From the NCBI GenBank assembly GCA_964615935.1, contig CAZTTG010000025.1, positions 11,273-75,272 on the forward strand: a DNA stretch of 64,000 nucleotides. Reading direction: 5' to 3'. The notes beneath the pieces are model-generated. The model searched no databases and had not been told where the DNA came from. It was given only the letters and a program-made list of their open reading frames with translations. The stretch comes from CAZTTG01 sp964615935 (lineage in GTDB: Bacteria; Planctomycetota; UBA1135; GCA-002686595). This document shows, piece by piece, positions 22,308 to 30,613 of this stretch. The first letter of the stretch is position 1; each line of letters opens with the position of its first letter. Made by a program: the position numbers and the translations under genes.

Positions 22308-23206
22308 GCCGCCCGCTCCCCACCCGCCAGCCCACCGTGGGCGCCCGCCGCCCGCTCCTGACCCCCGAGGGCATCCCCCTGGTGCTCACGGTGGGCACCG
22401 CCGGCGACCGCATCGCGGCCTTCCTCCTGGACATGCTCCTGGTGATCGGCGGCTGCGCCGCGATCTTCCTGCTGGCCCTGGCGGCCTCGGGCGGGTCCTC
22501 GGAGGGCTGGTTCTGGGCCTTCGCCTTGCTCGCCCTCTTCGGCCTCTTCCAGTTCTACTTCATCTGGTTCGAGATCCGCTGGCAGGGGCGCACCCCGGGC
22601 AAGCGCTTCATCGGCCTGCGGGTGATCGACGCCCACGGCGGGGCGCTGAGCTCGGAGGCGGTCTTCGTGCGCAACCTGACGCGCGAGGTCGAGGTCTTCA
22701 TCCCGCTCGCGATCGCCCTCCATCCCCAGCTCCTGGGCCAGTCCGTCCCGGGCTGGCTGGGGCTCCTGTCGGTCCTGTGGCTGTTCGTCCTGGCCCTCCT
22801 GCCGCTGTTCAACCGCGACCGCCTGCGCATCGGCGACCTGGTGGCCGGCACCCTGGTGGTGCAGGCCCCGCGGATCGCGCTGCTCGAGGAGCTCGGCGCT
22901 CCCGGCGGAGAGGACGCGGCCGACGAGCCCATCACCTTCAGCCGCAAGCAGCTCGACCTGTACGGCGTGTTCGAGCTCCAGGTGCTGGAGGACCTCCTGC
23001 GGCGCGGCGGGGATCCCGCGCCGCTGCGGGTGGTGGCGAGCAAGATCCAGCGCAAGATCGCCTGGGACCGCCGGAGGCGGGACGTTCCCCCGCGCGAGTT
23101 CCTCCAGGCCTTCTACCGCGCCCAGCGGGCCCGGCTGGAGGGCGAGCTCCTGCTCGGCAAGGCGCGCGAGAAGAAGCGCAAGGGGCGGCTGCGCCGAGGG
23201 CGCTGA
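22304..23206 (+). CDS. RDD-family membrane protein, last gene of the MoxR/DUF58 operon
   Basis: Start is GTG 22304, overlapping the SpoIIM stop. The 300-residue product carries an RDD domain: the Arg-Asp pair motif appears as GDRIAAFLLDMLLV near residue 35, three hydrophobic helices follow, and GRTPGKRFIGLRVID is the conserved cytoplasmic loop. NRDRLRIGDLVAGT closes the domain near residue 185. A further 110 residues are cytoplasmic, rich in Arg/Lys/Glu at the end (KAREKKRKGRLRRGR), possibly a nucleic-acid or lipid-contact tail. Convergent, 11 bp from the next gene. Confidence 0.93.
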   Translation: MSRPLPTRQPTVGARRPLLTPEGIPLVLTVGTAGDRIAAFLLDMLLVIGGCAAIFLLALAASGGSSEGWFWAFALLALFGLFQFYFIWFEIRWQGRTPGKRFIGLRVIDAHGGALSSEAVFVRNLTREVEVFIPLAIALHPQLLGQSVPGWLGLLSVLWLFVLALLPLFNRDRLRIGDLVAGTLVVQAPRIALLEELGAPGGEDAADEPITFSRKQLDLYGVFELQVLEDLLRRGGDPAPLRVVASKIQRKIAWDRRRRDVPPREFLQAFYRAQRARLEGELLLGKAREKKRKGRLRRGR

Positions 23207-23217
23207 GGCGCGGGCCT

Positions 23218-24171
23218 TCAGTCGAAGATGGACGCCAGCTCCTCGGTATCGACGCCCTCGACCGCGACCCTCAGGTCGTGATAGCCGACGGCCGCGAGCA
23301 CGGCCTGCAGGGAGGTGGTGAGCACGGCCAGGATCAGCCCGGCCACGGCGGCCGCCGTGATCGAGATCATCCCGGCGGCGAGCTCCACCAGGGCGGCGGT
23401 GGTCAGGAGGCTCAGCACCCAGAGGAAGAGGATCAGCAGGAAGATCCTCCAGCGGGAGCCCTTCGTCAGCGTCCAGCTTCGCGAGACCGACCTCCAGATC
23501 CCGGGCCGCTCGACCACGCAGACGGGGACCGCCACCCACATCCCGGCCGTGGCGTACCAGGCCACCACGACGATGGCCGCGCCGCCGACGTAGACGGCCA
23601 GATCCGGGGAGACGATGGCCACCAGCATGCCCAGGAAGATCAGGGGGATGGCGGACAGGAGGCAGAAGACGAGGATGTTGAGGAGGACCAGGAGGCTCAC
23701 GCCGAGGATCGGGAAGAGGCGGGAGAGTCCGTAGGACACGCAGGTCCCGATGCTCGCGGGCCGGCCGCGGAGCTTCTGGAACACCCCGTAGATCACGGCG
23801 CCCGAGGCGAGGAAGCCCAGGAACATGGAGCCCCAGGTCTCGATGAGCTGGTGCTCGGTCGTCTCCATGAAGTCGGGCCGGTCGAGGACCACCCACAGCG
23901 TGTAGGCGATCAGCGGCAGGAACACCAGGAGCGCGATGAGCTGGTAGGCGAGGAAGCTCGAGATCCAGGTCGCGAGGGCTCGCGCGACGGTGCTCCCGAT
24001 CCGGAAGGTCCCGTAGCGCTGGTTCCTCCGCCGCGGGCGCCGGCCCTCCCCGCGCGGGACGGGGACCGCCAGGGGGCGGAGCCCGGCCGCCGGGGGGTCG
24101 GCGGAGGGCCTCGAAGGCTCCCCCGCGTCGTCGTCGCGCTCCTCGGGACGGGCTTCGATCTCGTCGGCCAT
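23218..24171 (-). CDS. Polytopic membrane protein, YciC/DUF975-like
   Basis: The 317-residue product has an acidic, Pro-rich N-terminal tail of about 50 residues and then roughly six transmembrane helices (LLVFLPLIAYTLWVVL, MFLGFLASGAVIYGVF, SLLVLLNILVFCLL, AIVVVAWYATAGMWV, ILLILFLWVLSLL, AVAGLILAVLTTSL). The stretch VPVCVVERPGIWRSVSRSW followed by LTKG is characteristic of the glycerophosphodiesterase-membrane/YciC-like superfamily. Function unknown, perhaps envelope related. It follows the auxiliary lipoprotein gene by 51 bp on the same strand and may belong to the MCE transcription unit. Confidence 0.8.
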   Translation of the reverse strand: MADEIEARPEERDDDAGEPSRPSADPPAAGLRPLAVPVPRGEGRRPRRRNQRYGTFRIGSTVARALATWISSFLAYQLIALLVFLPLIAYTLWVVLDRPDFMETTEHQLIETWGSMFLGFLASGAVIYGVFQKLRGRPASIGTCVSYGLSRLFPILGVSLLVLLNILVFCLLSAIPLIFLGMLVAIVSPDLAVYVGGAAIVVVAWYATAGMWVAVPVCVVERPGIWRSVSRSWTLTKGSRWRIFLLILFLWVLSLLTTAALVELAAGMISITAAAVAGLILAVLTTSLQAVLAAVGYHDLRVAVEGVDTEELASIFD

Positions 24172-24222
24172 GGTCCGATTCCGATCCGGTCGTCCGGCGG
24201 GGCCCGGGGCGACCGCCGGGCG

Positions 24223-24888
24223 TCAGGGCTCCTCGCCCGGGGTCTCCTCCTCCTCCGGGGCCGGCAGGGCCTCGGCGCAGGCCTCGCCCGCCTGGGAGAC
24301 GGCCCCGCGCAGGGCCTCGGCCAGGGCTGCGGCCAGGGCCGCGGGATCGGAGGAGGGCTCCTCCCCGCCGGCCTCGACCTCGGGCCGAGCGATGGGCACG
24401 CGCACGTCCAGGGTGCGATCCAGGAGGGAGGCCCCGTCGGGACCGGTCAGGTGAACGAGGAGCCGGGCGTGGGCGGCGGGCTCGGCGCCCAGGTCCTCCT
24501 CGAGGGCCACCAGGGTCGCGTCCAGGGTCGAGGCCTGCAGGGCCTCGGAGCGGCGCAGGCCCTGGACCTCGAAGAGCTCGTGGACCAGGAGCCGCTCGAG
24601 GAAGGCCGCCGGCGGCTCGGTCCAGCGGCGAAAGTCGTAGAAGCCGCGCTCCACCTCGGAGGAGCTCCACACGAAGCGCTCGCGCAGGTGGCCGGCGGCG
24701 AGGACCCGGCGCAACCGGAGCTCCTGCCCGCCCGGGACGATCGAGGCGTCGGCCGAGGCGACCTCGACCGAGAAGAAGCGCAGGCGGGGGGGGTCTCCTC
24801 CCAGGGAGAGGCAGGAGCTGGTCGCGAGGGCCAGGAGCCCCGCGCTCGCCAGGATGCGCAGCCGATGGGCGTGGGACGTCGTCTTCAT
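24223..24888 (-). CDS. ABC-type transport auxiliary lipoprotein (PqiC-like)
   Basis: The 221-residue product has a signal peptide with lipobox TSSC at about residue 26, then the beta-rich PqiC/YmbA-type domain: PPRLRFFSVEV, RLRRVLAAGHLRERFVWSS, AFLERLLVHEL, and RLLVHLTGPDG. These outer-membrane-directed lipoproteins partner MCE proteins in lipid transport between membranes. The start overlaps the stop of the MCE gene (ATGA), so the two are translationally coupled. The C-terminal tail is Glu/Pro-rich. No ATPase or permease gene is adjacent. Confidence 0.85.
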   Translation of the reverse strand: MKTTSHAHRLRILASAGLLALATSSCLSLGGDPPRLRFFSVEVASADASIVPGGQELRLRRVLAAGHLRERFVWSSSEVERGFYDFRRWTEPPAAFLERLLVHELFEVQGLRRSEALQASTLDATLVALEEDLGAEPAAHARLLVHLTGPDGASLLDRTLDVRVPIARPEVEAGGEEPSSDPAALAAALAEALRGAVSQAGEACAEALPAPEEEETPGEEP

Positions 24889-25958
24889 TGGTCTTCCTCC
24901 ACAGCGGGCTTCGCCCCGGGAACCGGGGGCTTCGACTCCGGCGCGCGCCCCCTCAGGAAGACTCCGGGGTCGCGTTCGATCATGCCCAGCATGGCGGTGC
25001 TGGCGTTCAGGGTGTGCTGCACGGCGACCATCAGCTCGTGGACCTCGGCCATGAGCTGGTGGGCCTCGCGGCCGATCACGCGCACGTCCGAGATGCTGTC
25101 GCGCACCAGCTGGGTGGTCTCGCCGATCCGGGCGTCCTCGATCGCGTTGGTGGCGGTGCGCGCGACCAGCCCCACGCTGGAGATGGTCGAGAAGAGGCCG
25201 CCCCCGCCGCCTCCCGACTCGGACTTCTCCTCCACCAGCTTGGCGAAGGCGTCGGCCGCCCTGGCCACCGAGTCGAGGGCGGTCTGGGTCTTGGTCGAGA
25301 GGACCGGCGCGTCCAGCTCGTCGAGCCGCCCGTCGAGCTTGGTCATCAGGCCGCGGGCGCTGGAGGAGAGCCCGGCCACGTCGGCGTCCTCGATGGCCCG
25401 GCTCAGGCGGGCGGCCAGCTCCTCGAAGCGCTCGGGGAGCTGGCTCGCGCCCCCGGGAGCGCCTCCCCCCCCGGCGCGGGACGCCTCGACCGGCGAGGGG
25501 ATCGCCGGGACGAAGGAGGGCGGCGTCTCGAAGGCCAGGACCGGCGGCGGGTGGGCCCCCTCGCCGACGGTCTCCAGCCGCAGGAAGCGGTCCGCCTCGG
25601 GGTGCGGGCGCACGAGCTGGGCGCGGAGCCCCGCGGACGCCTGCCAGGGTCCCCCGCCCTCGCCGCGGCGGTAGCCCATGGGGCCCGCCTGGCCGCGGTC
25701 GAGGTCGACCTCCACCGCGACCCAGCGCGGGTCGGGCGAGAGTCGGATGCGGGTCACGACCCCGACCGGCGCCCCGCGCATCTTCACCGGCGCACCCACC
25801 TCGAGGCCCTCCACGCTCTCGCTGAAGTAGGTGACCATGGGCAGGCCCCCTCCCCCGAGCCAGTCGCGCCCGAACTACCCCAGAACGGCGGCGGCGGCGG
25901 CGAGGAGGATCAGGATGAGGGCGCGGCGGAAGGGACTCGGTGCTCGGGGATCGGTCAT
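24885..25958 (-). CDS. MCE (MlaD/PqiB-like) lipid-transport protein with an in-frame TAG after the membrane anchor
   Basis: From ATG 25958 (GGAG 8 nt upstream) the frame encodes MTDPRAPSPFRRALILILL and an Ala-rich membrane helix ending VLG, then TAG (25877-25875), then 12 codons ending WLGGGGLP and an ATG at 25838. That ATG opens a 317-residue frame with a normal MCE domain (VTYFSESVEGLEVGAPVKM, RGAPVGVV), a helical region and the terminal IERDPGVFLRGR. MCE proteins need the N-terminal helix directly before the domain, so the TAG splits one gene. Alternatives are reinitiation at 25838 (GGAGG about 10 nt upstream) giving an unanchored protein, stop readthrough, a real nonsense mutation or an assembly error. 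The pre-mutation codon was probably TGG or CAG (inference). Confidence 0.8.
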
Positions 25959-25976
25959 GGCGGTTCTCCGGTACGC

Positions 25977-26053
25977 GGAGTGTACGGAGTCCAGCGCTTT
26001 CCTCCACCCCGCACCAGCGAGGGTGGAGGAAAGCGCCGGACACCGTATCCTCC
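25977..26053. repeat. Inverted repeat with 33-nt arms in a divergent promoter
   Basis: Arms 25977-26009 and 26021-26053 pair with about four mismatches around an 11-nt loop. The inner 16 bp (CGCTTTCCTCCACCC and its complement) are perfect. It occupies nearly the whole 99-bp gap between the MCE gene and the radical SAM gene and covers the latter's putative -10. It may be a mobile REP-like hairpin, a bidirectional terminator or an operator. Confidence 0.75.
26046..26051 (+). promoter_or_regulatory. -10-like box TATCCT, 6 nt before GTG 26058
   Basis: TATCCT lies 6 nt before the GTG start of the radical SAM gene, inside the right arm of the inverted repeat. There is no Shine-Dalgarno; a leaderless transcript is likely. 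Confidence 0.45.
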
Positions 26054-26057
26054 CCGC

Positions 26058-27512
26058 GTGCTCGGCAACGTCCTCCTCATCCATCCCTGCCTCGACCGCC
26101 AGCAGCAGTACGGCGACCTCGCCGACCTGGTGTGGAGCGAGGTCCCCCTCAGCCTGGGCTTCCTGGCGGCCTACCTCGTGGAGCGCGGGGTCGAGGTCAA
26201 GATCGTGGACGAGCAGTGGGGACGGCTCGACGACGAGCGCATCGCCGAGCTGGTCCGCACCTTCCAGCCCCGCCTGGTCGGAATCACCACCCTGACCCCG
26301 GTGCTGCACCGCTCCTTCGAGCTGGCCGAGGGCTTCAAGCGGGCCTCGGCGGAGGTCGCGGTGGTCCTGGGCAACGTGCACCCGACCATCCGGCCGGACG
26401 AGTCGCTGAGCCATCCGGCGGTGGACCTCGTGGTCCGCGGGGAGGGCGAGGTGGCCCTGTGGGAGTGCCTGCAGCACGTCCAGGGGGAGATGGACGCGGC
26501 CGAGATCCCGGGCCTCTCCTACCGCAGGAACGGCGAGATCGTCCACAACCCCGACCGGCCCTACGAGAAGGACCTGGACGTCTTCCCCCGCTGCGCCTAC
26601 GAGCTCTTGCGCGAGAACATGCCCGCGGGGGTCGCCCCGGCGCTGCTGTTGACCTCGCGGGGCTGCCCCTACCGCTGCATCTTCTGCTCCTCGCGGCTGG
26701 TCAGCGGCCACGCCTACCGCGTGCACAGCCCGGAGCGGGTGGTGGAGGACGTGGAGTACCTGCTCCACCAGTACGGCCTGCCCAACATGCTGGTGGTGGA
26801 CGACAACTTCCTGGTGGGGCGCCGGCGAATCGAGGAGATCTGCGGGCTCTTCGTCGAGCGCGGGATCCACGAGCGCATCACCTGGTCCTGCCAGGCGCGG
26901 GCCGACGCCATCGACGAGCGCGTGCTGGAGATCATGAGGGGCGCCGGCTGCATCGCGATCTCCTTCGGCATCGAGTGCGGCTCCCAGCGGCTCCTCGACC
27001 TGATCGGCAAGCACCAGAGCCTGGAGGCCAACACCCGGGCGGTGAAGCTCGCCCACCGGGCCGGCCTGCGCACGCGGGGCTCCTTCATCCTGGGCCTGCC
27101 CACCGAGACCGCGGAGGAGAGCCGCGAGACGATCCGCTTCGCCAAGACCCTGCCGCTGGACGTGGCCAAGTTCGCGCTGGCCACGCCCTATCCGGGGACC
27201 GATCTGTACGAGATCGCCGTCGAGGAGGGGCTGGACGTCGGCGGGGACTGGTCCCGCATGAGCAGCATGGTGATGGGCATGGAGGGGGCCGAGCCCAGCT
27301 ACGTCCCGCGGGGGCGCACCGCGAAGGAGCTGGAGCGGGCCCAGACGCGGGCACACCTGGAGTTCTACCTGAGGCCGCGGCAGCTCTGGGCCATCCTGCG
27401 GGGCCGCAACCCCGAGCTCCGCATCCGCTCCTTCGGGCACCTCCTGAGGATGGCCCGGGCCGCGCTGCGCCTGCTGGGAAAGCTGGCTCTGGGGCGGCGT
27501 CGGGGCAGCTGA
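26058..27512 (+). CDS. B12-binding radical SAM protein
   Basis: The 484-residue product has an N-terminal cobalamin-binding-type Rossmann domain (residues 1-150: NVLLIHPCLDRQQQYG, PLSLGFLAAYLVERG, VVLGNVHPTI, VVRGEGEVALWE) and a radical SAM core with the 4Fe-4S cysteines C203-x3-C207-x2-C210 in RGCPYRCIFC, followed by VDDNFLVG, CQARAD, SFGIECGSQRLLD and GSFILGLPTET. The order matches BchE/HpnJ-like methyltransferases and related enzymes. The substrate is unknown. GTG 26058 is used because it follows the 5' repeat and begins the conserved LLIHP strand. Transcribed divergently from the MCE gene and followed by the GntR gene, with a promoter region of its own. Confidence 0.92.
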   Translation: MLGNVLLIHPCLDRQQQYGDLADLVWSEVPLSLGFLAAYLVERGVEVKIVDEQWGRLDDERIAELVRTFQPRLVGITTLTPVLHRSFELAEGFKRASAEVAVVLGNVHPTIRPDESLSHPAVDLVVRGEGEVALWECLQHVQGEMDAAEIPGLSYRRNGEIVHNPDRPYEKDLDVFPRCAYELLRENMPAGVAPALLLTSRGCPYRCIFCSSRLVSGHAYRVHSPERVVEDVEYLLHQYGLPNMLVVDDNFLVGRRRIEEICGLFVERGIHERITWSCQARADAIDERVLEIMRGAGCIAISFGIECGSQRLLDLIGKHQSLEANTRAVKLAHRAGLRTRGSFILGLPTETAEESRETIRFAKTLPLDVAKFALATPYPGTDLYEIAVEEGLDVGGDWSRMSSMVMGMEGAEPSYVPRGRTAKELERAQTRAHLEFYLRPRQLWAILRGRNPELRIRSFGHLLRMARAALRLLGKLALGRRRGS

Positions 27513-27555
27513 TCGGCACCGCAAGGCACCGGGAAGGTCTGGGATCGGCTTTTCC

Positions 27556-27575
27556 CTAGTCTACTAGTTGACTAG
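27556..27575. promoter_or_regulatory. 20-bp palindromic operator, likely bound by the GntR regulator
   Basis: CTAGTCTACTAGTTGACTAG is symmetric except for one mismatched pair around the central ACTAGT. It lies in a strikingly A/T-rich patch 28 bp before the GntR start and contains TTGACT, a possible -35. YtrA-type GntR regulators bind operators of this kind in their own promoters; the assignment here is inferred from position and symmetry. Confidence 0.65.
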
Positions 27576-27602
27576 TTCACTATTTCTCTAGACCATCGAG
27601 GC

Positions 27603-28001
27603 ATGGAGCTGGCCTTCGAGGTGGACAAGGGAAGTGGCATCCCGCTCTACGTGCAGCTCAGCGAGCAGATCCGCCTGGCGGTGCACCGCGGGGGGCTGCG
27701 GCCCGGGGACCCTCTCCCCACCGTGCGGGCCCTGGCGGTGGAGCTGGGTGTGAACGCCAACACGGTCGCCCGGGTCTTCCGCGAGCTCCAGCGCGAGGGA
27801 CTGCTCCGCCTGGAGCGCGGGGTGGGGACCTTCGTGGCCGAGACCACCGAGGCCCGGGCCGTGGGCGAGCGGGACTTCGAGCGCATCCAGCGCGAGGCGG
27901 CGCGCCTGGTCGAGACCAGCCGCGCGGCCGGCCTGCGCGCGCGCGAGCTGGCCCAGCTCATCGAGACGCTCTGGAAGGAGAACGACCATGCTCATCGGTA
28001 G
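27603..28001 (+). CDS. GntR-family transcriptional regulator, YtrA-type
   Basis: At 132 residues the protein is the short YtrA type: a winged helix-turn-helix (residues 10-78: IPLYVQLSEQIRLAV, LPTVRALAVELGVNANTVARVFRELQ, here in pieces, and LERGVGTFV) plus a short helical tail, with no large effector domain. Such regulators usually repress their own small operon. The gene stops with TAG 14 nt inside the following slipin gene, so regulator and slipin are one unit. The palindrome at 27556-27575 is the obvious operator. Confidence 0.93.
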   Translation: MELAFEVDKGSGIPLYVQLSEQIRLAVHRGGLRPGDPLPTVRALAVELGVNANTVARVFRELQREGLLRLERGVGTFVAETTEARAVGERDFERIQREAARLVETSRAAGLRARELAQLIETLWKENDHAHR

Positions 28002-28863
28002 CGCGAATCCCGTCAGCGGCCTCATCGCCCTGATCACCCTGATCATCGCGGCGGTCGCCCACCTGCAGCTCGGCGCCTCGGACTGGGCCGTGACCGCCAT
28101 CCTCGCGGCGGGCCTGCTGGTCGCGGCCTCGCCGCGCCAGATGAACGAGTGGGACCGCGGGGTGCTGCTGCGCCTGGGCCGCTTCCGGCGCGTCCTGCAG
28201 CCGGGCATCTCCTGGGTCCTGCCCTTCGTGGACGCCATCGCGTCCCGCGTGGACATGCGGATCCGCTCGACCGCCTTCTCGGCGGAGAGGACCCTGACCC
28301 TGGACACCGTGCCGGTGGACGTGGACGCGGTGCTCTTCTGGATGGCGACCGACGCCAAGCAGGCGGTCCTGGAGATCCGGCGCTTCGAGGCCACCGTGAG
28401 CTTGGCCGCCCAGACCACCCTGCGCGACGTGATCGGCAAGACCGAGCTGGTGCGGATGATCTCCGACCGCCAGGCCCTGGACCAGGAGCTCCAGTCGGTC
28501 ATCGACGCCAAGACCTCGGAGTGGGGCGTCACGGTCCAGTCGGTGGAGATCCGCGACGTGCGCATTCCCGCCGATCTGGAGGACGCCCTGAGCCGCAAGG
28601 CCCAGGCCGAGCGCGAGAAGGAGGCCCGCGTCATCCTGGCCGAGTCCGAGCTGCTGGTCGCCGAGCAGATGGACAAGGCCTCCCGCGTCTACAAGGCGAA
28701 CGACACCGCCATGCAGATCCGCGCCATGAACATGACCTACGAGTCGATCAAGGAGCGCGGCGCGCTGATGGTGGTGCCCACCGGGATGGCCTCCTCCCTC
28801 GACACCGGCGTGCTGGGCCTGGCGGCGCTGGGCTACAAGACCGGCAAGATCGAGCAGGAGTGA
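27988..28863 (+). CDS. Slipin (stomatin/prohibitin SPFH-family) membrane protein
   Basis: The 291-residue product has two adjacent N-terminal hydrophobic helices (residues about 10-26 and 31-47), then the SPFH domain (NEWDRGVLLRLGRF, LPFVD, TLDTVPVDVDAVLFW, LRDVIGKTEL, VQSVEIRDVRIP) and a charged coiled-coil (ALSRKAQAEREKEARVILAES). This layout is the bacterial slipin type that forms membrane-associated oligomers. Bacterial slipins are normally paired with an NfeD protein; here the partner is a GntR regulator, suggesting an inducible envelope-stress function (inference). Confidence 0.93.
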   Translation: MLIGSANPVSGLIALITLIIAAVAHLQLGASDWAVTAILAAGLLVAASPRQMNEWDRGVLLRLGRFRRVLQPGISWVLPFVDAIASRVDMRIRSTAFSAERTLTLDTVPVDVDAVLFWMATDAKQAVLEIRRFEATVSLAAQTTLRDVIGKTELVRMISDRQALDQELQSVIDAKTSEWGVTVQSVEIRDVRIPADLEDALSRKAQAEREKEARVILAESELLVAEQMDKASRVYKANDTAMQIRAMNMTYESIKERGALMVVPTGMASSLDTGVLGLAALGYKTGKIEQE

Positions 28864-28883
28864 GGGCGGCCGCTCAGCCGCCC
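28864..28883. terminator. Hairpin between convergent slipin and sulfatase-like genes
   Basis: GGGCGGC-CGCTCA-GCCGCCC gives a perfect 7-bp stem starting on the base after the slipin stop. It probably serves both strands; there is no U-tract. Confidence 0.45.
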
Positions 28884-30613
28884 CCCCCCGCGCCGCCCCG
28901 CGCCTGCTCGAGGAGCCGGCGGTAGCGCGCCGCCTCGTCGGCCTCGCCGCGGCGCTCGTGGACCTGCACCAGGAGCTCCATGGCGCGCAGCTCGTGCTCG
29001 TGCGCGCGCGCCTCCTCGCCGGTGGCCAGCAGGCAGCGGGCCAGGGCCAGGTGCGTCCCGATGCGCTCCGGCGGGTACCGCAGGCGCTCGCGCAGGGCGT
29101 CGGCGGCCTCGCGCGTGCGGCCGGCGGCCTCGAGCGCCTCGGCCAGCCGGTCGCGGGCGTGGGCGTTGAAGCGATTGCCCGCGAGCACGCCCTCGAGGAC
29201 CGGAATGGCCTCGCCCGCCCTCCCCCGGCGCAGGAGGTCGGCGGCCCGCTCGTACTCGGCGAGCTCTGCGAGTCGGCTGCGGGGTGCGTGCCGATCGCTC
29301 GCCTCGAGCGGGTGGGGCATGGGGGTGGTCACGCAGTCGGTGGTGACGTACCCCAGCGCCGCCATGTGCTCGAGGGCCTCCGAGCCCACCGTGGCCGGGA
29401 GGCCGGCCTCGACGGGGGCGCGCTCCGCCACGGCCGCGATGGCGCTGCGCTGCGCGAGGACGGCGTCCTGATCGCCGCCGAAGCGGTCGCTCTCCTCCCG
29501 CGGATCCGAGCTCGGGTCGAAGAGCTGCGGCTCGCCTCCGTGGATGTACTTGGCGCGCGCGTCGGCCCAGCCCGCGAGCGGGCTCCATCCGAAGGCCAGC
29601 CAGCCGTGGTAGGACTCGAAGTAGACCCCGCGCCCGGCCGGCACCGGCGCGTAGAGGCTGCGGCCGTCGACGTCGCCCGGCTCGCCGAGCCCCAGGGCCT
29701 CGAGCAGGGTGGGGAACACGTCGACCGCGCTGACGATCTCGTTCGAGACCTCGCCCGCGCGCAGGCCGTCGGGGTGGCGGAGGATCAGGGGCACCCGAAT
29801 CGTGGAGTCCCAGCAGTGCGCCCCGTGCGTGTCCTCGCCGTGCTCGCCCAGGCCCTCCCCATGGTCGCCGATGACCATCACCAGGGTGCGGTCCAGCGCC
29901 CCCTCCCTCCGCAGGTCGTCCAGGAGCGCGCCGATCTCGGCGTCCATGACGGCCACCTCGCCCAGGTAGGGATCGCCGCCGGCCTGCTCGAGGAAGGCAT
30001 CCGGCGGCGCGTAGGGCGCGTGGGGATCGAAGAGGTGCACCCACAGGAAGTAGGGCCGCTGGCGGTCGCGCGCGGCCAGCCAGTCGCGGGCCGCGGCCAC
30101 GACCTCGCGGGCGGGGCGCTCGCTGATCTGCCCGTCCCAGCGGTCCTCCCGGCCCTGCGGCTGGTCCCAGACCTCGAAGCCCTGGGCGATCCCGAAGGCC
30201 CGATCCAGGGCCAGGGCGGCGATGAAGGCCGCGGTCTGGATTCCCCCGTACCGGGCGCGCTCGGCCAGGGTCATCGCGGCGGGCGGCAGCACCATGGGAC
30301 CGTTCCCGCGCACCCGGTGCCGCGGCGGGTAGAGCCCGGTCATCATGGAGGCGTGCGCCGGCAGGGTCAGCGGGGCCACCGTGCGGGCCCACTGGTAGGT
30401 CACGCTCTCCTCGGCCAGCCGATCCAGGTGGGGAGTCACCCCCTCGGGCCCACCGCAGGCCCCCACTGCGTCCCAGCGCGTGGTGTCCAGGGTGATCAGG
30501 AGGGCCGAGCGGGGCGAGGTCGGGCCATCCGCGTCCGAGCACGCCCAGGCCAGGAGGGCGAGCAGGATCGCGCCGGCGCGGGCGCCGCGCGAGGATCGCA
30601 TCGAGCGGGGCAT
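28874..30613 (-). CDS. Alkaline-phosphatase-superfamily (sulfatase-like) protein with C-terminal TPRs; Thr at the nucleophile position
   Basis: The product is about 579 residues from ATG 30613 (30601 is an alternative). A hydrophobic N-terminus ends near a Cys (LLALLAWAC), so it is probably exported and perhaps lipid-anchored. The sulfatase fold is clear: LLITLDTTRWDAVG, VTPHLDRLAEES, PHAPY, VIGDHGEGLGEHG and the HGAHCW...RVPLI segment. In the catalytic position it has PLTLPAHASM, so Thr83 replaces the Cys or Ser of formylglycine sulfatases and the CxPxR motif is absent. It is therefore more likely a phosphatase or phospho-transferase-type hydrolase. Residues from about 440 form TPR-like repeats. 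Divergent from the beta-helix gene. Confidence 0.88.
   Translation of the reverse strand: MPRSMRSSRGARAGAILLALLAWACSDADGPTSPRSALLITLDTTRWDAVGACGGPEGVTPHLDRLAEESVTYQWARTVAPLTLPAHASMMTGLYPPRHRVRGNGPMVLPPAAMTLAERARYGGIQTAAFIAALALDRAFGIAQGFEVWDQPQGREDRWDGQISERPAREVVAAARDWLAARDRQRPYFLWVHLFDPHAPYAPPDAFLEQAGGDPYLGEVAVMDAEIGALLDDLRREGALDRTLVMVIGDHGEGLGEHGEDTHGAHCWDSTIRVPLILRHPDGLRAGEVSNEIVSAVDVFPTLLEALGLGEPGDVDGRSLYAPVPAGRGVYFESYHGWLAFGWSPLAGWADARAKYIHGGEPQLFDPSSDPREESDRFGGDQDAVLAQRSAIAAVAERAPVEAGLPATVGSEALEHMAALGYVTTDCVTTPMPHPLEASDRHAPRSRLAELAEYERAADLLRRGRAGEAIPVLEGVLAGNRFNAHARDRLAEALEAAGRTREAADALRERLRYPPERIGTHLALARCLLATGEEARAHEHELRAMELLVQVHERRGEADEAARYRRLLEQARGGAGGGG

Noticed and set aside
24223..26043. 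606-codon minus-strand frame across the lipoprotein and MCE region
   Set aside because: The C-terminal part is the real 221-residue lipoprotein from 24888; the rest is a shadow of the MCE gene in another frame.
27999..28001. TAG ending the GntR gene as another premature stop
   Set aside because: The protein has the full length of a YtrA-type regulator and the stop overlaps the next start, so it is a natural end.
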